Source: Loripinus fragilis (Eukaryota; Mollusca; Bivalvia; Lucinida; Lucinidae). From it: 64,000 bases of DNA. Positions 22,373 through 33,982 of the stretch are shown piece by piece. A program made the translations under genes and the position numbers. The stretch spans positions 130,470,849 through 130,534,848 of the forward strand of contig OZ026515.1 of the NCBI GenBank assembly GCA_964019695.1, read 5' to 3'. Numbering within the stretch: the stretch's first letter is position 1; each line of letters starts with the position of its first letter. The notes beneath the pieces were generated by a model. The model was not told the DNA's origin, searched no databases, and saw only the letters and a list, made by a program, of their open reading frames with translations.

Positions 22373-22747
22373 TAACTCTTTGACTGCTTCATTTCATATT
22401 TGAACATTTTACCTAGTTACTAATTCCTTGTTTTCTGATGTAAACGGACAAATATTCCCTGATCAGACTGCTCCTAGGAGCAGTCTGATCTGGAACTATT
22501 TTGTCTGCACATGCGTTTCCTGTCCGAGTAATTTGGTTCTGGCGTTCAAACCTATTATTTTCGTCTGCTGATAATCTTTGCACACAGTTTGGGCCAAGAT
22601 CAGAATCGGTAAAACGTCGGGGCTGATCGGGATGAAAACTGTTTGACACTCTGATGGTATTCCTGAAAAAAGTTTTAAAAAAGTTGATTTTGAAAACAAT
22701 CAGCAGACGACAAAACATGGAAAATTACCCAGAATGCAAAGAGTTAA
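22373..22747. mobile_element. MITE M11 with perfect 30-bp central palindrome
   Basis: The ends TTAACTCTTTGACTG and ATGCAAAGAGTTAAGG are inverted repeats. At 22461-22490 a perfect palindrome, GATCAGACTGCTCCT plus its complement, occurs. Downstream, AATCTTTGCACACAGTTTGG and GACACTCTGATGGTATTCC match 59440-59540. The antisense ORFs at 22413-22718 are shadows. Confidence 0.7.
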
Positions 22748-23449
22748 GGAGGCTTGACAGATATAGCACATACTCCACACAAATCATGGTTTATGTCGCA
22801 GATTTCTTTGTAAAAATATATAAATCATAATAAAAATGTGAAGCTTTCAATTTAGATAATTACGGCGGTATCGATTGCTGTGTTCGAGATTATATTACGC
22901 TTTATGTTATTGATTCGTCCGAGAGAAGAATTGAGGCCGGGACGAGCAGCTAAATAAAAGGCCCCAATTGTGTCCAGTCCGACACATGATGTAAAAACTA
23001 AGGTATATAACGAGTTGGTGAGTTAATTTTCTATACATTTAACGACAAGACAAGAAAGTAAAAACAGCAACAAACAAAAATACAAAATAGAAAAAAAAAA
23101 AAAAAAAAAACACACACAAAAACATAACAATACTTAAACCAGCCATGCCTATTACCCCCTTTATGTAATATTTGTTAATGGTACAGTCTTTGATGAGACG
23201 CGGCTAAATACGGCATCTAATTGGGGTCTACTCTCTCTTTCATATGAAAACAAATCTAATGGCAACTCTACTACAGATGTAATACATCATTGTGTTATTT
23301 GATTAAACAATCGAATGTGAGTTTTTATACTTGTCATTAGAGATGTTTCAAGATACAATGTACATACCCACGTCATTATTTTACTTTCAACCACACAAAA
23401 TTTCTACGATCTCAATTCAGTTCCTTTATATGTCTCAATTTGTATTTAC
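22748..23449. other. Intergenic, poly-A run
   Basis: No supported gene. An A-rich stretch at about 23070-23125 includes an uninterrupted A run of about 18 bp (23092-23110) then CACACACA, possibly an old retroelement tail or simple repeat. Confidence 0.5.
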
Positions 23450-23815
23450 TAGGAGATGCTACATTGATAAGTTAGGGATCTTTCATGCGAACCAAACATC
23501 TATCTGTTTTGATCCACATCAGAAATATAGGTGAGATTGGCGCCGGAAAACATGTTTGAGCCCTCCAGTAATTTTTACCGACCGTTCCAAGGCGGTGCTT
23601 CTTTTGTGGATCCTTTATATTATTTGTCTTTCATGTATGTCATGCTGTCTTGTCTGTTCCTTGCAGCTTTGTGGTCACCTGCTGGGAAAGGGCTGATCTC
23701 TTTGCTCTCTTGTATGTGGTGTTTTATTGTGGTTTTGGCACTTTCCCATATGGTGTACTGGGTCGGGTGTGGCATTTGATTGTATTGATTGCTGATCTTT
23801 GCCTTCTTCCTTACA
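23450..23815 (+). mobile_element. Family-A 3' UTR fragment (A5)
   Basis: Begins AGGAGATGCTACATTGATAA, follows the family-A order (CTTTCATGC.AACC, CCCTCCAGTA, CCAAGGCGGTGCTTC, CACCTGCTGGGAAAGGGCTG) and ends CTTCTTCCTTACATTTTC, a diverged terminus. The 82-codon ORF at 23531-23779 is incidental. Confidence 0.83.
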
Positions 23816-24769
23816 TTTTCTAACAAAGTTCGCTCTTGTAGAGTCCCACAGCGTTATGATGGCTTTCTTGGCATTCTGTATTTACAATGGCATTTATCAA
23901 TTTATCCCCCTAAATTTAGAACAATACATGTATTTAATTTAATTTAAAATGTTTTATGCACATACCAATTAGATGAAGATATTCGTAGAACAGTCGATGA
24001 ATCGCCTGTACACTGTCGAACCCATTCACAGTCCTTTTTTATTTATATTTCTAATTATTAATTATTTATTTATTTATACAAGTGTTTGAATAAAATTCAT
24101 AATCGATTCCAAATAATTTCGATTGCTGAATATTGCTTTAATGACAGTAAACAGATAATACATGTACCATATTTAGTAAACGCATTCCATGGCATCTCGT
24201 ATATGCGTTTTCGTGATTTAAGGGACACTTTGTCTAAATGTTAAGATTTTTGTCCAAACATGATTTAAGGATATATATATGATAATACCATACAATAAAG
24301 ATGACGAAAAAGAAATAAAAGTATTGATGTGATTCGAGCCTGCGTATAATGGGAAAAGAATGACTTCTCAATATGGAACCCAAATGTTTTGAGTTCAATG
24401 TTTACAAACAAGCAAATGTTAACATAGCCACTAGATCTTGGACGAACTATACTTGAGAATTGTATAAGTCTCCAGCTCGTTTACAGGTCATCTTTTCTAA
24501 ATGTGATTATTTGGCACTGTTTTCTTTTATAAATTTATTTTCAAATGTCAAAGTACTGCTTATTGAACCTAACATGACAGCTGAAGTCTCTAAGATACAA
24601 AATGCAGCTATCAAATAAGAAAACGTAAAATTTAGCTATAGCAAAGACGCAATCCATCTGCTGTAGCAAAGAGATCTACCAAAAGAAAGTAAAGACCCAA
24701 ACCGCTAGCGTAAAGTGATCACTTTGCAGTTAGCCCATGTCATGGTGATTGTCAAACAAGTAAATATAA
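23816..24769. other. No gene seen
   Basis: AT-rich spacer with TTATTTATTTAT low-complexity near 24050 and a weak hairpin near 24705-24730. No coding or RNA signal. Confidence 0.45.
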
Positions 24770-25836
24770 GAAAGAGGGTAAAGATCAAGAATCGATACAA
24801 TCAAGCACCACACCTGACCCAGGATACAAATGGGTAAGTGACAACGTCACAATTAGACATCACAAACGAGAGCCAAGAGATCAGCCTTTTCCCAGTAGAT
24901 GACCACAAGGCATCAACAAACAGACGTGCATTAAAGCATAACAAAACAAGACAGAAATAACATAAATGATTCACAAAAAAGCACCGCATTGGAACAGTCA
25001 GTAAAATATTATACTGGAGGGCTTAAACCGGTTTAACGGTGCACCAACCTCACCCTTAGGTCAGATATGGATCAATACACAAAGATGTTTGGTTTGCATG
25101 GAATATCCCTAGCTTATCAATGCAACTTCTCCTAGAACTTATAAATCAAGATATAAAAAAGGAGATAAAGCAAAGATAAGGACTCAACAGTAAATAAAAC
25201 TGAATACTGTAGCAAAAGAAATCAAACAGGTAGACCCCGACGGGCCTGACAACAGCCAAAGCATCAGGCCCCTACCATCTCACCGAGAGATAAGTCTTTA
25301 GGAGATGATGCATTGATAAGTTAGGGGTCTTTCATGCAAACCAAATATCTATGTGTCTTGATCCACATCTGAATTAAGGGTGAGGTTGGCGCGCCGTTAA
25401 ACCGGTTTAAGCCCTCCAGTAGAATATTTTACTGACCGTTCCAAGGCGGTACTTCTTTTGTGGATCTTTTATGTTTTTGTTCTGTCTTATGCTTGCTATG
25501 TCTTTGTGCGCGTCTGTTTTTATGTTCTTTGTGGTCACCTGCTGGGAAAGGGCTGGCCTCTCGGCTGTCGTTTGTGGTGTCTAACTGTGAGTTTGTAACT
25601 TTCCAATTGGTATCCTGGGTCGGGTGTGGTACTTGATTGTATCGACTTCTGATCTTTGCACCCTTACTTACTTTTTTTAAGTCGGAACCATCACAGAGTC
25701 TGAAGTCCGTCCCACGGGCATGCAATTAAAGAGGAAAGCAAAGTTGCCAACCGTGATTGGGTTGACCACCAAGCATGCAGTCTGCTGCAATACATTAATG
25801 TTATAGCCAACCTTTATATAAAGGGAAATTATTTTA
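24770..25836 (-). mobile_element. Family-A copy interrupted by another family-A copy (A6)
   Basis: Minus orientation: 3' UTR 24770-25305 and the RT C-terminal end 25676-25836 (reversed TGACCACCAAGCATGCAGTC and GCCAACCGTGATTGGGTTG). The uninterrupted relative at 47516-48322 shows the two pieces are contiguous there. It is 5'-truncated at about 25836 (GGAAATTATTTTAA). The coding part carries differences from A2 but belongs to the same subfamily. Confidence 0.88.
25306..25675 (+). mobile_element. Family-A copy nested in A6 (A7)
   Basis: Opposite orientation to its host copy. It runs from AGGAGATGATGCATTGATAA to CCTTACTTACTTTTTTT. The host sequence ATAAGTCTTT|AGTCGG is split at this point, with only a few T bases as possible target duplication. 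A family member has inserted into an older member. Confidence 0.88.
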
Positions 25837-26155
25837 AAGCCCCATAGCAACAGAACACTGCAAAACCAGAACCCGGCGTTATAAAGGTATTTTCATTTTC
25901 GAAAAATGTATGCGTTTTGACAGCGGACTCACGCCAAGTTGACAACCATGCAGCGCCAAAGCGTTGCATTGACGTTGACATGAGGTCATGTAAAGGTCCA
26001 ATAAGATGCTCATGTATGCCTAAAAGCTCAAGTACACCAATTGTTTCTGATAAAATATCAGGAATCGTTGACATTTTAGTATCCACACTGTATGTGTATG
26101 TTAAGCAATGTATGTATATACATGTACTTCTTTTACATGTTTTGGCGAAAAGCAA
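25829..26155 (-). other. Unrecognised 108-codon ORF
   Basis: Begins just outside family-A copy A6. From an internal Met it reads MSTIPDILSETIGVLELLGI and includes QRFGAAWLSTWRESAVKTHT. It has no motif I know, no relative in the window and an overlapping ORF on the other strand (25917-26168). It could be a chance frame or an isolated exon; I favour chance. Confidence 0.15.
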
Positions 26156-26867
26156 TTTGCATGTGTGATGCCAATAAAGTATTTGTCTTGTATATTGAAA
26201 TCAAAACAACGAAAAGAAAAGAGCCAGAAATAATGAATTTTAACGAGAAATTCTTTGTTTGATTGAAAGTGTAATTATTGCGCGCATCAGTGATATGTTA
26301 CATGTAATTATTTGTCAAAGGTGAGGTTCCACATTGTCAAAAGTTTGATAAGCGTAACGTAAACGACACAGTTGAAGCTAAAACACCTACACTTTCGATA
26401 AGTTTAAGTTAAAATGTTTTTTGAAATGTGTTTGTTTATGTATTTACACCTATTTTCACTATCTTGACGACAGTTTTCCATTTTACACACTGTTCCCGGG
26501 CAGGTGTCTTCAAATGGTGAGAATTTTTTTGCGAAACTGGGGACAACATTTAAGGGAATTCCTTGACTATATTCAATGCTGTTTCAAATCAGGCGTTGGT
26601 ATCACGATAATCAAACTTCTCACGTTTGTCGTGCATTTCTTGTTATTCAAGGCTACAAACTTTAGGTGTATTTGTCAAGTGCAGAGAAGAAAGAAAACAT
26701 CCTAAAATACATGGCGGAAATGAGAATTGCGTGCAATTGGAATGTTTGAAGAAGGGCAACCCCAGAACTCAATTGTAGGATACATTCAGATGTGTCACGA
26801 GAATACTAAGTCAACGATTCATAACATACCTTCGTAGGGTAGGGCTTAAAACAAGGCGGCATTAGCG
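26156..26867. other. No gene seen
   Basis: Nothing supported. The 94-codon ORF at 26421-26705 is unrecognised. Some of the last 100 bp may be decayed transposase upstream of the relic that follows. Confidence 0.4.
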
Positions 26868-27359
26868 ATATGCGGTGCTCCCGGAAGAGTCATGATTCTG
26901 TTTGAACTTCACGGATAATGAGTTTGGGTTTGTGAAAGTTACCAAGCAACACACCAGGTGTTTGGGGTGGCAGAATCATGGGCTGGGCGGGCATCACAGA
27001 TCAAAGGATCGTACAAGGTAACTTGATTAGCAATGTTACGTTGATCCATTAATTGTTTGCTCAGTGTATTGGTAGATTAATTCGAACTACAGGACGACAA
27101 CGCCTGTCCAAACCAAGCCCGTTTTGTCGCAGAATTTCTGATACAGCACGCCATGACCTGCCAAAATCCTCCGATATGTAACCAATTGAGCTCATCTGTG
27201 CGGGTGTGCAACAGCTTCAAGCGTTGCAACAATTTACAACAGTTCGATCTGGCATTACAAGAGGAATTACAACGGATACCAATGGAAATTATCCGTCATA
27301 TATTCGCTGGCTTGTCGTGTATGTACCAAGGCTCGCGAAACATGGGTCAGATACTTTGA
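26868..27359 (+). pseudogene. Second Tc1-like transposase relic
   Basis: Read in shifting frames, the segment gives ESXFCLNFTDN (first catalytic aspartate block, near 26890), GGRIMGWAGIT (GGSVMVWGGI-type block, about 26965), VQGNLISNV, QDDNACPNQARFVAEFL (second aspartate, QDNARPHTA-type, about 27090), SDM.PIELI and finally QQFDLALQEELQRIPMEII ending GQIL. This is the order of a Tc1-family DDE transposase from the middle of the catalytic domain to the C-terminus. Stops and at least two frameshifts make it non-functional. The C-terminal GGHTRY motif is lost. No terminal repeats were found. Confidence 0.78.
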
Positions 27360-27744
27360 ATATAAACATTCTTCAAGCTTGAAGTTTGGCTTCTTTCAAC
27401 GAGAAGAAGCTCTGGTGATAAGGCGTATATTTTCCCTAGTTGACATGATTACAAGAGCTAAATTTTCAAATAGCCCTAATGATTTTAAAAATCGTCTGTT
27501 TTGGTAGTATAATATGTATAGTTAGCATCAAAATACGTTTCAAAACGATTCATCATTTACAAAGCCTTGAAAACTTGCGCTTTCTACTCCCACCCCTCAT
27601 TTTACGTCTTTATACTGGGTGTCGTTTACACCAGAATTTTAGTAAATCCATAATTAGTTTTCGAAAAGTAAAAGTACTAAATTATTAAGGATATAAATGC
27701 CCTTCGTTTCCCAAACTTTGCAGTTTTCCTTCTGCGCATGCGTA
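27360..27744. other. No gene seen
   Basis: Nothing supported between the transposase relic and the next inverted repeat; ORF 27479-27688 is unrecognised. Confidence 0.4.
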
Positions 27745-27990
27745 CGAAATATACTTAAAATTGTGATGTTTGTCATTAAAAAGATGAAACTGGTGTCTTT
27801 CAGTTTGTTTTAAGATGCTTTCCCCCTAGCCCCAAGCTGCCTTTTGGACAAATGAACGCCATTATATAAATATACAACATGTGTAAAGGGCGTCTTGGGT
27901 CTAGGGTGGGGAAAGGGGGTTGTTTAAGCGAAAGAAGACATCAGACATCTGACAAAAATAGACGACTTTGCAAGATGGTCGTTTTTATTG
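27745..27990. repeat. Imperfect inverted repeat, MITE-like
   Basis: Left arm contains GATGCTTTCCCCCTAGCCCC and AGCTGCCTTT; the right arm contains AAAGGGCGTCTTGGGTCTAG and GGGGAAAGGGGG. Outward, GATGTTTGTC..GGTGTCTTTC pairs loosely with GAAAGAAGACATC..TGACAAA. Non-coding and diverged. Confidence 0.6.
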
Positions 27991-28369
27991 TACATCAACT
28001 GTATAAATATATATAATATACTCCATCGTGGTAAATGTATGACGATTGTTTACCTTAGTTTAACGGTCTATTTCCCACACATGTTACTGAATATCGAGCA
28101 CAGTTGATGATCAAAATAAATTCTCATTCAAAACGAAGTAGAGATATTACATGCATTTAGGAGACCCCGTTTTAAATATACGAACAAGCGGGCAAGGGTA
28201 CATAGACGGCTTGTCTATATGTATTTGTTGAGTGTGCCTAGTGTCTCCAGTCGTCATTTCAACAATATAAAACGAACGTCTTATTTAGGGAAATAGCCCG
28301 CCTTATCGCTAGAAATTCTTTGGGGGTTTATTAAATATTTCCCCCTAGTATAGGTGGGCTGATCGCGGG
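27991..28369. other. No gene seen
   Basis: Nothing supported. Confidence 0.4.
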
Positions 28370-28441
28370 GTTCAAACTCAAGACTAACACAGTAGCAGAT
28401 TACATGTACCAATCCGACCCTCTACCAACTGCGCTCTATAC
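28370..28441 (-). repeat. tRNA-like sequence, probable SINE head
   Basis: On the minus strand GAGCGCAGTTGGTAGAGG resembles an A box and AGTTTGAACCCC a B box, about 40 bp apart. The acceptor arms do not pair as in a working tRNA, so I call it a tRNA-derived repeat rather than a gene. Confidence 0.4.
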
Positions 28442-28583
28442 AGACCGATTGAATAAAAACTATTACTTCCAGCTTATGCATGGTTCCATTGAAAAGATAG
28501 GATCGCATTCATTACATTGTCAATTATTGCTAGACTAAGAAATGGAGATGGGTTTCCCGTTCAAATCGCGATGTCGACAAAAA

Positions 28584-28622
28584 GTAAGTGAGTATGATCA
28601 GGAATTACCACAATCTTACACT
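28584..28622 (-). mobile_element. Ultra-short family-B 3' end (B3)
   Basis: AAGTAAGTGAGTATGATCAGG then AATTACCACAAT matches only the last ~37 bp of family B, minus orientation. Confidence 0.6.
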
Positions 28623-29317
28623 ATCGTGCTTCTTAAAGACTATTTTCATTGAATCATTTTTGTAAAAAATAGTGGCATCATAATGAATAAACACCAGTTT
28701 TGCAGAAGTGGTGTTATATTGTTACGGCGCTTGAAGCAGTTGCGACAGCGGAAGTGAGCCCATTATATATTCTAAGTGAACCCATTTTATATTCTAAGCT
28801 GAGAGTGTGACATGTCAAACTCCATTTCCTTGCTTAAAGAGTGTTTGCTGGCGAAGTCCCACTTGGTATACACAACACCAACAATAACAAAAACGTTTTA
28901 ATATGCAAACATCATTTAAGATTGAATCCATTTTATCTTAGTCTCCTCGCGTAAAATTGACTTGAATAGGCCAAATATAGAACAGCTAGAGTTCTTGTCC
29001 ACAATGCAGTATCCTGACGCTGGTAAGTTCCTTTTTTAAGGTTAAGATGAAGAAATTGATTCCTCCTAAGACTCTTTGTGAAAGCTGGATAAAGCGTTTC
29101 TTGTAGGCTTTGAAACAGGAAATAATAAGTTTGACTGTACACGGTTTCAGAAATAGGACAGTAATTAAAACATTCAACCTTTCATTGCAGCCACAAAGTG
29201 GCATTTATGCGGCTTTATCTAAAACCGATTATTAACCCTTTTCATTCTGATGGATTATTCGATATATTTTAGTACAATAAGCATGGGATTGTTTATTTTG
29301 TATTTTAAGGGGTTTCG
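28623..29317. other. No gene seen
   Basis: A two-copy short tandem (CCCATTATATATTCTAAGTG / CCCATTTTATATTCTAAGC) is at about 28758-28799. The antisense ORFs at 28933-29204 are unrecognised. Confidence 0.45.
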
Positions 29318-29558
29318 GTCAAACTTTCTATAAAATGATGCATTTCTGAAATTTGATGTCTGAGTTTAGTCACGTGACTTATCTGAGATTTTATAATGAA
29401 ATCATATAATCTTATCATTCATTGTATTCTAAGCAATCCTTTTGTTACTTTCCCATTGGTATCCTGGGTCAGGTGTGGTACTTGATTCTATCGATTCCTG
29501 ATCTTTGCATCCTTACTTACTTTGTAAGTCAAACTTACTATAAAATGATGCATTTCTG
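29318..29558. repeat. 31-bp direct repeats flanking an insertion
   Basis: 29318-29348 and 29528-29558 share GTCAAACTT.CTATAAAATG and ATGCATTTCTG with one mismatch in 31. Between them lie ~90 bp of unassigned DNA and an 80-bp family-A 3' end. The repeats look like a long target-site duplication. Confidence 0.8.
29440..29523 (+). mobile_element. Ultra-short family-A 3' end (A8)
   Basis: TTACTTTCCCATTGGTATCC to GCATCCTTACTTACTTT matches only the final ~80 bp of family A. It lies at the right side of an interval bounded by 31-bp direct repeats. Confidence 0.85.
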
Positions 29559-30157
29559 TACCTGAAGATTGTTATTATCTTCGCAAACAGTGTAGACCTT
29601 GATGAAATAGTTCATCCGGGTATTCGCTGTGTGCAAAAGATCTCACATGTTTACCGATGTCCAGAATGAAAAGTGTTAAGGAGTGAAAATATTTATCATG
29701 TGCTTCTCACTGCACCATGATGCCCCTCTTAATGCTCGCTTAAATGTATGTTTATTATTGTGCTTTGTTCTGTCTTAATAATAATCTGAAAAATTCTCAC
29801 TGATTTAGGCCTTATTATCCATGAGTACACCACATACACACTTCCCAGCAGGTACATGACACCAAAACAACGGCGATGATACGAAATCGCTTAAAGGCTA
29901 CCTTCCTGCTTGGTCATTGATTAACAAATAATAAGATCTATCCACCCTCGTCTTTCACCCATCCCTAAATGTATTTGCATTATAATGCATAATATCATTT
30001 GCCTATTTTGATTCTCATAAATATTGCAGGGAATCAATTATGCTCAACCCCACCTCCACAAGGTGGAGCCGCCAATCTGTTGGTAAATAAAGGACTATTT
30101 TGTGCAGGATGAGGCTGTAGTGTCGTGTTTGTATAGTAGTGTGTTATATTGAAGTAG
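29559..30157. other. No gene seen
   Basis: Only a small hairpin at about 30047-30075 (CCCCACCTCC / AAGGTGGAGCCGCC). Confidence 0.45.
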
Positions 30158-30288
30158 AATCCGTGCTCGATAAAAGTAGAGTTACGTAGTTGGTCACGCT
30201 ATGGTACTTTATTCACCTGATTGGACAAATATAGGGTTTTCTTTCATACTTCTAACTGTAAATCTGTTTCGTCACCCTACTCTTATCG
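30158..30288. mobile_element. MITE M6
   Basis: About 130 bp with terminal inverted repeats TCCGTGCTCGATAAAAGTAG and CTACTCTTATCGAGCACGGA. Interior is non-coding. Single copy in the window. Confidence 0.8.
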
Positions 30289-30531
30289 AGCACGGACTAT
30301 ACTATAATGTAGTTTGGTGCATTAAAGTCATTCAAACTGGCTTACAACGAGACTTTTGGATTTCCAACATTAAGTGAGTTGTTGGATACACACCTTTGGC
30401 AACACATTCTAATGAAGCACTGCTACAGTACACATACTATATAGAAGGCAGACGTAACGTTTCATAGAAAGTTATACTTTTCAAAATGGACAAAAAGAAA
30501 TCTGAAGTCGAAAAATATTTCAAATATCTAT

Positions 30532-30735
30532 ACAGTAAATGCTTTGTAAAACGACCACTCAAAAAAGATCTTAATGACAAATGGTAGCTTAATGAAGGTC
30601 GAAAGTATTGCAGAGTGCTCTCCTTGGAGCATTCTGCATTACGTACGACCTGCATTAAGCGATAATTGGTCTTGAAAACCAATTTACCAATTTTCAGTAT
30701 TTTGAGAGTGGCCGTTTTACACAGGCTTTACTGTA
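30532..30735. mobile_element. Palindromic MITE M1, copy 3
   Basis: Ends ACAGTAAATGCTTTGTAAAA / GTTTTACACAGGCTTTACTGT and the GCATTCTGC hairpin match copies at 8589 and 20592. The antisense ORF at 30437-30682 is a shadow. Confidence 0.86.
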
Positions 30736-32271
30736 CATGTATATCAAAAAGATGAACACATAAGAAATCCATGATGACATTGTTTACACACTTATTTAGG
30801 AGTCTTCTTTATATTCCACTGTAAAAGAGTATGCTGCTGATGACAAGCAAGGCAATGAGAGAACCGATTCGTTTGCTTATTTACAGAACTTAAGTCAAAA
30901 TAACATGATCAATGTCAAAAGGGATAAGCATGACGTCTCTGTAATGAGTTCACCATGTAGTGAACCGTCTTTATCAAATGGTGCGTGGTCTCCCGTGATT
31001 ATCATTAGAGAACTCTCAATGCACTATTGAAAATCAGCAACCCACAGTCTTCACCAAGTGTTGCACATGTCGTCGTGGAACTAAGTGTTGTTCATTTCTT
31101 TAGGATGAAGATCATATTTCATTTTTATCCATTTTACATATTATCGAGACTTTGCACTGTCAGAATTGCAACCATCTTGAAGAGGAGAAGATGTTTCTTT
31201 GCTTTAATTGTCTTACAGATGTAGTGTTACTATAAAAGGTATGTGGCTCTTCCTCACTGAGCTGTGGATTGGTCTGCAGTGTGTGATTGTGGTATTTCGT
31301 GATCATACTCACTAGCTTTTTTGTATCGCCAGTTTATGTAAGAAATCAGCTAAATCACTTAATTTTTGGTACATGTATACATTTAATGCACTTGCAAGCC
31401 CAAAATAGAAATGTCACTATTTACTATTTTTGAAGTGATCACGCATTCAACCGTCCAACTGTTTGAACTCATCAAAAAGTAAAACAAAATCAAAACAAAA
31501 ATAAAACACATACACGCAAATATATGGTGTTTTAATGAATGGAATACATGACTGTGTATTATATGGTTTTCACCATCTTTATTGCATTACAGACCATATC
31601 GTTATTTCATCAGACTAGGTTTAACGAAAATCTTTGTTGTTATAAAAAAGAAATTGATCCCTCTCGCCTGGATCAATGTAGCACTAAACATTTAGTTTAT
31701 CACAACTGAAACTCCATAATTTTCTTGTTTTCCTTATGGATGTGAAATTATCAGTTTGTGGCACGATTTGGTACGTGCGGCTTAATTGCAAACAATATGA
31801 ACCCATATACGATATTACTTTCGACTTTGCAAATGTTTATTTCAATCAGAAAAATGCTCCCATTGTGTAAATGGAGCGTATATAATTCGAAAGACAGCCT
31901 CTTTGCCATGAGAATATGTTAATTTTCTTTCATTTTCTTTACTTATACAGAACACCAGCAATATGACGTGAATATTACGAACACTATTTAACATTCATTT
32001 TTCTAGATGATTTCATCATTTGTTGCACAAGGGACTATGGTTCGGGCAATTTGTAAAAGTAATTGTCTTATCTTTACACAAATGAGACATGTTGTCAGTT
32101 TCAATTATATTATTTTGTGAAACTGGTATCATTATTATGTTTTAATTGATATTTATGACAGCCCACGAGAGGTAACTTGAACACTGTTTAAGATACCAAA
32201 CGAAACCAAAAACAATAATCAGGTGACTTGAAAATTGCACTAACATGTTTTAAATAATGCACTCGCATTAT
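30736..32271. other. Intergenic, one ultra-short family-B end
   Basis: No supported gene. At about 31276-31317 GTCTGCAGTGTGTGATTG and CGTGATCATACTCACT match the last ~43 bp of family B in plus orientation. The ORF at 31027-31224 is unrecognised. Confidence 0.5.
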
Positions 32272-32336
32272 ATCGCTTTTCCTCAACTCGTTTAATAAAT
32301 TCAATAAAATATTAACACTCATGTAAGATCCTCTAT
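32272..32336. repeat. Repeat M4, tail-only copy
   Basis: CTTTTCCTCAACTCGTTTAA through AATAAATTCAATAAAAT to GTAAGATCCTCTATATAT matches only the last ~65 bp of the M4 unit. Confidence 0.75.
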
Positions 32337-32464
32337 ATATAACACAGATATGCCACCAGGATGAACTCTGCTGATACCAAGAGAGATTCAGTACATTAGT
32401 TTACTTCATTGTTCAGGCATTCAGGTGAGCAGGGCTTTCCCTGAGTCATTTCATTCCTAATAGT

Positions 32465-33893
32465 CCCAGACCTGTGACTGTTTTTCCATAGCCTTCCATT
32501 ATAGCTTTTAAGTAAGCTGTGGTAATCACAATTCTTAAACCACAATGAGGCTGCCATAGAATTACAAATTGGACCTAGTTCAATCAATAAACAAAAATGT
32601 GATACCCTGGTGACCGCCATGTTCTACCACTTTTTGGGAGGAAAATTCATTGAAAAAAATATCAAAATACAAGGTCCTATTTCAAAGCCACATCAACAAA
32701 AGCAGCGTGATGTTGTTTTAAAAAAATGCAGCAAATATATGCCCATCCAATAAATTTGATTTCTTTGTCGTATGTTTATTATTGAACAATCACGAATCAC
32801 TTTACAACTTAGATATTGTGCTGAGATTCCATCCACCTTTTGAGCCAATCACTGTCCTTTTTACAATAACAGGTCTGCGACCAAATGTTTCATGTTATTC
32901 AGAAGTGACCAAAACACGTGTTTAGACTGCAGAATAAGAACTTGTAAAAAGGTTTTGTATATCAAACCAAAGACTGTATCTGAAAAAAACAATTATAGAA
33001 AAAATATCAAACGATCACGTACGAAACAGTGTTGACCAGTGCCAAAACTTATAAGTTGTTAACGCTTGTAAAAGACCTGGTAGTAGCTTGGAAAGATATT
33101 TGTTTGGCCACTACCAGGGAAACATTGCTAATAGTAGATTATGGTTATAGCTCAGCTACGAAAGATAGGCAAATGCTATTGGTACCATGTTCTGTCAACT
33201 GGGATTTTTCTCTGACATATCATGATGTGATATCCTGTATCATGAACAATGATGTATTTCAGAGAACTATGGTACTTTACTTAACAATAATAATACAATA
33301 GGAAACAATAGATTAACAATAGGTATGCATTGACACCACAGAAGAGCGGCTAGTACTTTTTGATATAGTGATTTTTCCAGTTTGTAAAGGTCACAGACCT
33401 GTAGTTGTAAAAAAGGCACTGATTGGCTCAAAAGGTGGGTGGGCTCAGCACAACATTTTTAAGTTGTAAGGTGTTTTATGATTGGTCAATGATAAAACTA
33501 CGGAAATGTATTGTATTTATTAGATGGGTATGTCTGCAGTTTGTGATTGAGGTATTTCCTGATCATACTCACTTACTATATCTTTGCTGTACTTTTTGAA
33601 ACAACATCTCATTGCTTTTGTTGATTAAGTTTACTGGTGTGGCTGAGAAAAAAGGACCTTGCATTTTGGTTTTTTTTTCAATGAAAATTTCTTTTCATGT
33701 AGGGTGCGCACCTTCAGGGCCAAAAAGTGGTAAAACATGGCGGTCACTATGGTATCTCATATTTGTTTATTGGTTGAACAAGGTCCAATCTGTAAGTCTA
33801 TGGCAGCCTCATTGTGCTTGAAGAGTTGTGAGAAACACAGCTTAATTAAAAGCTATAATGGAGGTCAATGGAAAAACAAATTCAGGTCTGGGG
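32465..33893. mobile_element. Foldback element FB3
   Basis: Left arm 32465 to about 32885 and right arm about 33388-33893 are inverted repeats. Both ends read CCCAGACCTG inward, and landmarks such as GAGGCTGCCATAGA, GTGACCGCCATGTT and CTTTTGAGCCAATCA occur in both. The loop is about 500 bp. The right arm holds a 45-bp insertion and a ~35-bp stretch missing from the left. The arms are clearly diverged, perhaps 10-15%, so it is older than FB1. Flanking CCTAA on both sides may be a target duplication. The loop ORF at 33029-33301 is unrecognised. Confidence 0.85.
33532..33576 (+). mobile_element. 45-bp family-B 3' end inside FB3 (B5)
   Basis: GTCTGCAGTTTGTGATTG through CTGATCATACTCACTTAC is present in the right arm of FB3 and absent from the left arm, which gives the empty site (GATGGGCATATATTTGCTG). 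TAT may be duplicated at the junction. Confidence 0.82.
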
Positions 33894-33982
33894 CCTAAAT
33901 CATCTTGCTGCGAAAGTTTCCTCATTGAGTTGTTGCAGGTATATGTGTTGTGTTAGTTTACCTATAAACGTCTGTATCTTCT

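Noticed and set aside
25829..26155. 108-codon ORF as a host exon
   Set aside because: No recognisable motif or convincing splice context, and an overlapping ORF on the opposite strand; kept only as a low-confidence feature.
33029..33301. 90-codon ORF in the loop of FB3 as a possible transposase
   Set aside because: No DDE or helix-turn-helix pattern and no relative in the window.
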